Source: Cordilura impudica | Lineage: Eukaryota > Arthropoda > Insecta > Diptera > Scathophagidae | DNA length: 64,000 nt | NCBI GenBank assembly: GCA_963682025.1 | Contig: OY821518.1 | Span: forward strand, 17,892,422 to 17,956,421 | Direction of reading: 5' to 3' | Part shown: piece after piece, positions 56,747-64,000 of the stretch | Layout of the letters: the number at the start of each line of letters is the position of its first letter | How positions within the stretch are numbered: position 1 is the first letter of the stretch | Program-made: the position numbers and the translations under genes | The notes under the pieces: generated by a model | Database searches by the model: none | Told to the model about the DNA's origin: nothing | Seen by the model: the letters and a program-made list of their open reading frames with translations, nothing else

Positions 56747-57142
56747 ACTATAATATTAATAGGTAAGGCAAAATCTTGTGACCGATGATTTGTTCAACAG
56801 TTTTCTCCCAACTTTGACCAAACGTATCTTGTTTGAAAGATATTTCTTCTTAGCTGTACACCAGGTTTACAGATTTTAAGATTTTTACATTTTCTTTTTG
56901 GAGAAAAATGGATTTAAAATTGCATTCACAATAATAATTGTGTTGACTTGAAACATAATTTTGGAGATAAACCATTCACAATAATTGTGCTGAATGGAAG
57001 TATAATTTTGGACATAAACCAATAACGCAATCGATATTTAAAAAGTGTTGAATTGTGAACTGTCTTATAGAATAATTTATTAAATAAAAAAATAAAATTT
57101 CCTTGAATTTGCACTCGAACTTCGAGGGTTGGAATCTGCTAG
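56747..57142 (+). mobile_element. Non-autonomous Helitron-like element (family C)
   Basis: Start degraded (ACTATAATATTAATAGGTAA); ends TTCGAGGGTTGGAATCTGCT plus AG before a T. The middle contains an extra CACAATAATTGTG repeat unit. Confidence 0.7.
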
Positions 57143-57483
57143 TATATATAAAAAAAATTCCACATAATTTTAAAATAAAAACTTTTAAATTATAACTCTA
57201 GTTTAAATAACTAATTTAAAGCAGTAATAATTGAAAATAAATAATTCATGTATAAGTGGAATATTTACAAAAGGCGATTCAGGAATCATTTATGAATATC
57301 CAGAACAGAGCCTACGGTAAAGCACGAGTACTAGAGCTACTCAAATGTATAAAAATATGTTTTCCGTATATGTTCGATGTCTTTTTACAAAAAAATGTTC
57401 ACACTCGGAAAAACCTGTTAGTATTATAATCTAAATATATTTGGAGATATTTTTTCCAAATTTCAAAGCATTTCAACACAAAA

Positions 57484-57615
57484 ATCATGTGAGTCCGACC
57501 ACAGGAGAAATGTGTAAACATTTAGTAATTAACGATTTTTGTATGGCACTTTTTTAAAATCGAACAGAAAGCGTTATCTGTATATAACTTATAGCAAAAA
57601 ACTGCAGGGGCTTCT
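57484..57615 (-). mobile_element. Family B MITE, truncated
   Basis: AATCATGTGAGTCCGACCAC and AATGTGTAAACATTTAGTAA are the reversed end of family B, followed by GCACTTTTTTAAAATCG and AGAAAGCGTTATCTGTATAT. The other end is missing. Confidence 0.65.
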
Positions 57616-57654
57616 TTGCTAATACAAAAATATTTATTATTATTTATTATTTCA

Positions 57655-57710
57655 ACTGGTTAATTTTTCAATTTTCAATTTTCGTTTTTCGTTTTTAATT
57701 TAAAATTTTT
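57655..57710. repeat. Low-complexity T-rich flank, left side
   Basis: TTTTTCAATTTTCAATTTTC and TCGTTTTTCGTTTTTAATT: the same style as the array right of the DINE-like copy, so the DINE-like element lies within it. Confidence 0.7.
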
Positions 57711-58456
57711 CACTATGTGGTTTGGGTATGATGACTTTTTCTAACTACAAAAAATACTTGAGCCATCTTTTATTACACCGATCGACTCAGAATCACTTTC
57801 TGAGTCAATTTAGCGATGTCCGTCCGTACGTCAGTGTGTCCATGCAAACTTTATAAACAAGCTACAGGTCGCAAATATGAATATATTTTGATTAAATTTG
57901 GTATAAAAGTTTTATCGGTCATAGCATGAACGACATTGAAACTGGTGATATTCGGTGCATGTTCAGACATAGTCCACATATAAATGACACATATGAAATC
58001 GACTTAAATTGCCATAAGATCCAAATTATCAAATAGATCTCGGTCAAATTGGGTTTGCATGTGTTTATTGTATCCAATAATCAGTAGTCCAAATAAAATT
58101 CCAACAGGACATGTCTTAGTAATAGGCCCCATATAGAGCTGCTTCCCGATCATCACTTAAATCTATGAAAAAACAAAAATATTGCACAGTTTTCTCAAAT
58201 TTAGTTTGTATATATTTTTTCAAAATATATGTGACTTTACCAGATATGGTCAGGATCAGTCCATTTTCGACCTAGTCCCCATATAAATATAGCATCCAAT
58301 ATGAACTTTTTCATATCTGCAGCCAAAAAAATTAATAACAGCTCCACACAAATTTGGTTTGTTGGTATTTTCTATAACGACTTAGTTGGACCGAAGAGAT
58401 AGGGTCTCTAAACCGTGGTATAGGGTATCGTATAGTCGGTCTAGACTTACTTGTTT
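57711..58456 (+). mobile_element. DINE-like element inside low-complexity array
   Basis: Starts at CACTATGTGGTTTGGGTATG (the first bases of the hairpin are lost) and ends GTATAGTCGGTCTAG with ACTTACTTGTTTTT; half of the palindrome is deleted. The CCGT tract is only a few units (57819-57830). Confidence 0.8.
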
Positions 58457-61400
58457 TTCAGTTATAATTTTTCAATTTTCATTTTTAATTTCTCATTTTG
58501 CATTTTTAATTTTGCATTTTTTATTTTTCATTTACCATTTTTTATTTTTCATTTTGTATTTTTCATTTTTTTATTTTTTATTTTTCGTTTTTCGTTTTTC
58601 ATTTTTAATTTTTTATTTTTCATTTTTTATTTTTAATTTACCATTTTTTATTTTTCATTTTGTATTTTTCATTTTTTTATTTTTTATTTTTTATTTTTAA
58701 TTTTTAATTTTTAATTTTTAATTTTTAATTTTTAATTTTTAATTTTTAATTTTTAATTTTTAATTTTTAATTTTTAATTTTTAATTTTTAATTTTTCATT
58801 TTTCATTTTTCATTTTTTATTTTTTATTATTTATTTTTTATTTTTTATTTTTCATCTTTCATTTTCCATTTTTTATTCTTATTTTTTAATTTTTAATTTT
58901 TAATTTTTAATTTTTAATTTTTAATTTTTAATTTTTAATTTTTAATTTTTAATTTTTAATTTTTAATTTTTAATTTTTAATTTTTAATTTTTAATTTTTA
59001 ATTTTTAATTTTTAATTTTTAATTTTTAATTTTTAATTTTTAATTTTTAATTTTTAATTTTTAATTTTTAATTTTTAATTTTTAATTTTTAATTTTTAAT
59101 TTTTAATTTTTAATTTTTAATTTTTAATTTTTAATTTTTAATTTTTAATTTTTAATTTTTAATTTTTAATTTTTAATTTTTAATTTTTAATTTTTAATTT
59201 TTAATTTTTAATTTTTAATTTTTAATTTTTAATTTTTAATTTTTAATTTTTAATTTTTAATTTTTAATTTTTAATTTTTAATTTTTAATTTTTAATTTTT
59301 AATTTTTAATTTTTAATTTTTAATTTTTAATTTTGAATTTTGAATTTTTAATTTTTAATTTTTAATTTTTAATTTNNNNNNNNNNNNNNNNNNNNNNNNN
59401 NNNNNNNNNNNNNNNNNNNNNNNNNNNNNNNNNNNNNNNNNNNNNNNNNNNNNNNNNNNNNNNNNNNNNNNNNNNNNNNNNNNNNNNNNNNNNNNNNNNN
59501 NNNNNNNNNNNNNNNNNNNNNNNNNNNNNNNNNNNNNNNNNNNNNNNNNNNNNNNNNNNNNNNNNNNNNNNNNNNATATTTCGTTTTTCGTTTTTCATTT
59601 TTAATTTCTTATTTTTCATTTTTCATTTTTTATTTTTCATTTTTTATTTTTCATCTTTCATTTTCCATTTTTTATTCTTAATTTTTAATTTTTTATTTTT
59701 AATTTTTAATTTTTAATTTTTAATTTTTAATTTTTAATTTTTAATTTTTAATTTTTAATTTTTAATTTTTAATTTTTAATTTTTAATTTTTAATTTTTAA
59801 TTTTTAATTTTTAATTTTTAATTTTTAATTTTTAATTTTTAATTTTTAATTTTTAATTTTTAATTTTTAATTTTTAATTTTTAATTTTTAATTTTTAATT
59901 TTTAATTTTTAATTTTTAATTTTTAATTTTTAATTTTTAATTTTTAATTTTTCATTTTTTATTTTTCATTTTTCATTTTTCATTTCTCATTTTTTATTTT
60001 TCATTTTTATTATAAATTTTTTGTTTTTCATTTTTAATTTTGAATTTTGAATTTTTTATTTTTCAATTTTCATTATTCGTTTTTAATTTTTCATTTTTCA
60101 TTTTTAATTTTTAATTTTTAATTTTTAATTTTTAATTTTTAATTTTTTAATTTTTAATTTTTAATTTTTAATTTTTAATTTTTAATTTTTAATTTTTAAT
60201 TTTTAATTTTTAATTTTTAATTTTTAATTTTTAATTTTTAATTTTTAATTTTTAATTTTTAATTTTTAATTTTTAATTTTTAATTTTTAATTTTTAATTT
60301 TTAATTTTTAATTTTTAATTTTTAATTTTTAATTTTTAATTTTTAATTTTTAATTTTTAATTTTTAATTTTTAATTTTTAATTTTTAATTTTTAATTTTT
60401 AATTTTTAATTTTTAATTTTTAATTTTTAATTTTTAATTTTTAATTTTTAATTTTTAATTTTTAATTTTTAATTTTTAATTTTTAATTTTTAATTTTTAA
60501 TTTTAATTTTTAATTTTTAATTTTTAATTTTTAATTTTTAATTTTTAATTTTTAATTTTTAATTTTTAATTTTTAATTTTTAATTTTTAATTTTTAATTT
60601 TTAATTTTTAATTTTTAATTTTTAATTTTTAATTTTTAATTTTTAATTTTTAATTTTTAATTTTTAATTTTTAATTTTTAATTTTTAATTTTTAATTTTT
60701 AATTTTTAATTTTTAATTTTTAATTTTTAATTTTTAATTTTTAATTTTTAATTTTTAATTTTTAATTTTTAATTTTTAATTTTTAATTTTTAATTTTTAA
60801 TTGTTAATTTTTAATTTTTAATTTTTAATTTTTAATTTTTAATTTTTAATTTTTAATTTTTAATTTTTAATTTTTAATTTTTAATTTTTAATTTTTAATT
60901 TTTAATTTTTAATTTTTAATTTTTAATTTTTAATTTTTAATTTTTAATTTTTAATTTTTAATTTTTAATTTTTAATTTTTAATTTTTAATTTTTAATTTT
61001 TAATTTTTAATTTTTAATTTTTAATTTTTAATTTTTAATTTTTAATTTTTAATTTTTAATTTTTAATTTTTAATTTTTAATTTTTAATTTTTAATTTTTA
61101 ATTTTTAATTTTTAATTTTTAATTTTTAATTTTTAATTTTTAATTTTTAATTTTTAATTTTTAATTTTTAATTTTTAATTTTTAATTTTTAATTTTTAAT
61201 TTTTAATTTTTAATTTTTAATTTTTAATTTTTAATTTTTAATTTTTAATTTTTAATTTTTAATTTTTAATTTTTAATTTTTAATTTTTAATTTTTAATTT
61301 TTAATTTTTAATTTTTAATTTTTAATTTTTAATTTTTAATTTTTAATTTTTAATTTTTAATTTTTAATTTTTAATTTTTAATTTTTAATTTTTAATTTTT

Positions 61401-63325
61401 AATTTTTAATTTTTAATTTTTAATTTTTAATTTTTAATTTTTAATTTTTAATTTTTAATTTTTAATTTTTAATTTTTAATTTTTAATTTTTAATTTTTAA
61501 TTTTTAATTTTTAATTTTTAATTTTTAATTTTTAATTTTTAATGTTTAATTTTTAATTTTTAATTTTTAATTTTTAATTTTTAATTTTTAATTTTTAATT
61601 TTTAATTTTTAATTTTTAATTTTTAATTTTTAATTTTTAATTTTTAATTTTTAATTTTTAATTTTTAATTTTTAATTTTTTATTTTTAATTTTTAATTTT
61701 TAATTTTTAATTTTTAATTTTTAATTTTTAATTTTTAATTTTTAATTTTTAATTTTTAATTTTTAATTTTTAATTTTTAATTTTTAATTTTTAATTTTTA
61801 ATTTTTAATTTTTAATTTTTAATTTTTAATTTTTAATTTTTAATTTTTAATTTTTAATTTTTAATTTTTAATTTTTAATTTTTAATTTTTAATTTTTAAT
61901 TTTTAATTTTTAATTTTTAATTTTTAATTTTTAATTTTTAATTTTTAATTTTTAATTTTTAATTTTTAATTTTTAATTTTTAATTTTTAATTTTTAATTT
62001 TTAATTTTTAATTTTTAATTTTTAATTTTTAATTTTTAATTTTTAATTTTTAATTTTTAGTTTTTAATTTTTAATTTTTAATTTTTCTCTTCTCATTTTC
62101 TATTTGCCATTTTCCGTTTTTCATTTTTCATTTTTTACTTTGCATTTTTCGTTTAATTTTTCATTTAAAACTTTTTATTTTTCATTTTGTTTAATATTTT
62201 TTACTTTTCATTTTTATTTTCAGTTCTTCATTTTTTATTTTCTATTTTTAATTTTTAAATTTCATTTTACTTTTTTAATTTTTTGTTTTTAATTTTTAAT
62301 TTTTCATTTCTAATTTTTTATTTTTCATTTCCTATTTTTAATTTTTTTATTTTTCATTTTTCGTTTTTCATTTTTTATTTTTCATTTTTACTTTTCATTT
62401 TTAGTTTTCCACTTTTATATTTTTTTTTTATTTTTCATTTTTCAATTTTCATATGTCTTTTTCATTTTTAATTTGTTATTCTCATTTTTAATTTTTGTTT
62501 TTCATATATCGTTTTTCACTTTTAATTTTTTATCTTTTATTTTCTATTTTTATATTTTATTTTTTATTTTTTATTTTTAATTTTTAATGTTTTATTTTTT
62601 ATTTTCTACTTTTCCTTTGTCATTTTTTATTTTTTATGTTTTATTTTTTAAAAAGGTAAAGTTTTTAATTTTTCATTTTTAATTTTTTATTTCTCAATTT
62701 TCACTTTGCATTTTTTAATTTTTATTTTTCATTTTTCATATTTCTTTTTTCATTTTTTATCTTTAATTTTTTATTTTTTATCCTCATTTTTATTTTTAAT
62801 TTTTTATATTTCGTTTTTCACTTTTCAGTTTTTATCTTTTATCTTTTATTTTTTATTTTCTATTTTTATATTTTATTTTCTATTTTCATTTTCATTTTTG
62901 TTTTTCATTTTAAAAATTTAATTTTTTATTTTTTATCTTTTATTTTTTATTTTCCACTTTTCCTTTTTCAGTTTTTATTTTTTATGTTTTATTTTTCATT
63001 TTTCCTTTTTAATTTATAATTTTTTATTTTTTATCTCTAATTTTTCACTTTTCAATTATATTTTTTATTTTTTATTTTTAATTTTTTTATTTTTAATATT
63101 AAATTTTTAATTTTTTATAATTAATTTTTATTTTTCATGTTTCTTTTTTTATTTTTCATTTTTCGACTTTCATTTTTGATTTTTAATTTTTTCTTTCTCA
63201 TTTTTCATTATTCATTTTTTGTTTTTCATTTTTAGTTTTTAATTTTATTTTTTTATTTTTTTATTTTTTAATTTAAATTTTTCACTTTGCATTTTTTAAT
63301 TTTTTATTTTTCATTTTTCGAAACG
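58457..63325. repeat. AATTTTT heptanucleotide array and degenerate flanks
   Basis: Long pure runs of the 7-bp unit AATTTTT (about 58886-59375, 59694-59950, 60105-62085, several hundred units in all). These lie between degenerate stretches of ATTTTTC, ATTTTTT and ATTTTCG words (58457-58690, 59576-59690, 62086-63325). Frames in it translate to FHFSFFIFYF-like strings and are not genes. Confidence 0.95.
59376..59575. other. Assembly gap (200 N)
   Basis: Exactly 200 N, a typical placeholder, so the true array length is unknown. Confidence 0.98.
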
Positions 63326-64000
63326 TTTTGATAATGCTATTTGCTCCCACATTTTATATCCAACCACTTCCTTATTCACAGATAACTCCTTTAAAAAATT
63401 AAGTCATTACGATTAAAACTGATCTCAGGGCGAACGACTGCTTGAAAAGGATCAGCTGATATTTTTCGAATAATAAGTTGCCAATAGCACAATATTGGTC
63501 TGAGTGGCTTAAAGATTTAAACGGGTAATCGAAGAATATAATCAGTTGCAATTGTTGAAAAAGACATTTTGATTTCTTTTTTTTAATTTTTTGTTTTTTT
63601 TTTTCATTACTGATCTTTTTTGCGTAGTAGCTCCCCCACTTCATAGTTTTTATCAGAATGCTTCAATATTTCAGAAGATTCTTAGTTCCGAGGTCATAGA
63701 TTCAAAAATTGGTTATTTAAAGAACAGGAAGTAAAATTAATATTTTCAATTTTTAAACAGTAAAAGTATAGAGAACATTGAAAAACCAGAAATAGAACAC
63801 CCTTTTACAGCACTGAAACCTTGTGAACTTTATGTATCGCAATAATGTTAACAATACGCCTCCCGGTCATAAAAAAGTTAACACTGACATTTTTTTTTTT
63901 AATTTCAATTCTATAGAAAAGCATTGTAATTCAACGCTTTTTTTTATTAATTTAATATTATTAATAAATCATTTTTAAACTATGAATTATAAACTAGAAA
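63326..64000. other. Unassigned right edge
   Basis: More complex sequence resumes at AAACGTTTTGATAATGC. No gene or recognised repeat. Confidence 0.4.

Noticed and set aside
58386..62921. Open frames rich in F, H, S and I
   Set aside because: They are translations of the ATTTTT-type low-complexity array.

Overview
This window looks like repeat-rich, AT-rich DNA from a fly (Diptera). The best clue is a dispersed element of about 0.8 kb, present in a dozen copies, with the architecture of the Drosophila DINE-1/Helentron group: a TATACCC...GGGTATA hairpin end, an internal (CCGT)n tract after a GATTTA(A/G)CAATGTCCGTCC-like block, a TAGTCGG...CCGACTA palindrome near the other end, and a CTTACTTGTTT tail. 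A calyptrate fly such as a blow fly is my inference. I see no convincing host gene, tRNA or rRNA. The window reads as a gene desert or pericentromeric-type interval made of nested transposable elements (TEs).

Layout. 0-12 kb: DINE-like copies, short Helitron-like elements (TC start, CTAG end), a Jockey-clade LINE with internal deletions (4.8-7.7 kb), a MITE family (family B) and AT-rich DNA. 12.1-13.8 kb: a hAT element with CAG ends, an exact 8-bp target duplication and a decayed ZBED5/GTF2IRD2-type transposase. 14.5-16.8 kb: a dispersed repeat carrying a ~124-bp tandem satellite, then a broken reading frame of an arthropod multicopy family, split by a DINE-like insertion. 19.1-21.1 kb: a large foldback element with TAGGGTGGCC ends. 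24.7-28.1 kb: the most striking object, an element with ~615-bp terminal inverted repeats around a nearly intact 563-codon frame (one internal amber) of a DDE-transposase-like protein. 28.2-30.0 kb: a family B MITE swollen by ~70 units of a 21-bp minisatellite that happens to stay open as heptad codons.

30.6-40.2 kb: hAT C-terminus, two 5'-truncated LINE tails, a Penelope-like element (PLE; RT thumb plus GIY-YIG endonuclease) and a Helitron remnant with Pif1-like helicase pieces and A|TC...CTAG|T boundaries. 41.3 kb: a second DINE-like family. 43.1-48.3 kb: a minus-strand LINE (gag zinc knuckles, AP endonuclease, RT), with one DINE-like copy inserted inside gag and others at its two edges. 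49.1-51.3 kb: a minus-strand PLE with a hammerhead-ribozyme-like motif nearby. 51-57 kb: more MITEs, Helitron-like and DINE-like copies and a second satellite-bearing repeat. 57.6-63.3 kb: a huge AATTTTT heptanucleotide array with a 200-N assembly gap.

The genes do not form a pathway. What links them is nesting: DINE-like copies sit inside a LINE and an unknown frame, a MITE sits inside a Helitron, and a minisatellite sits inside a MITE, giving a relative order of insertion.
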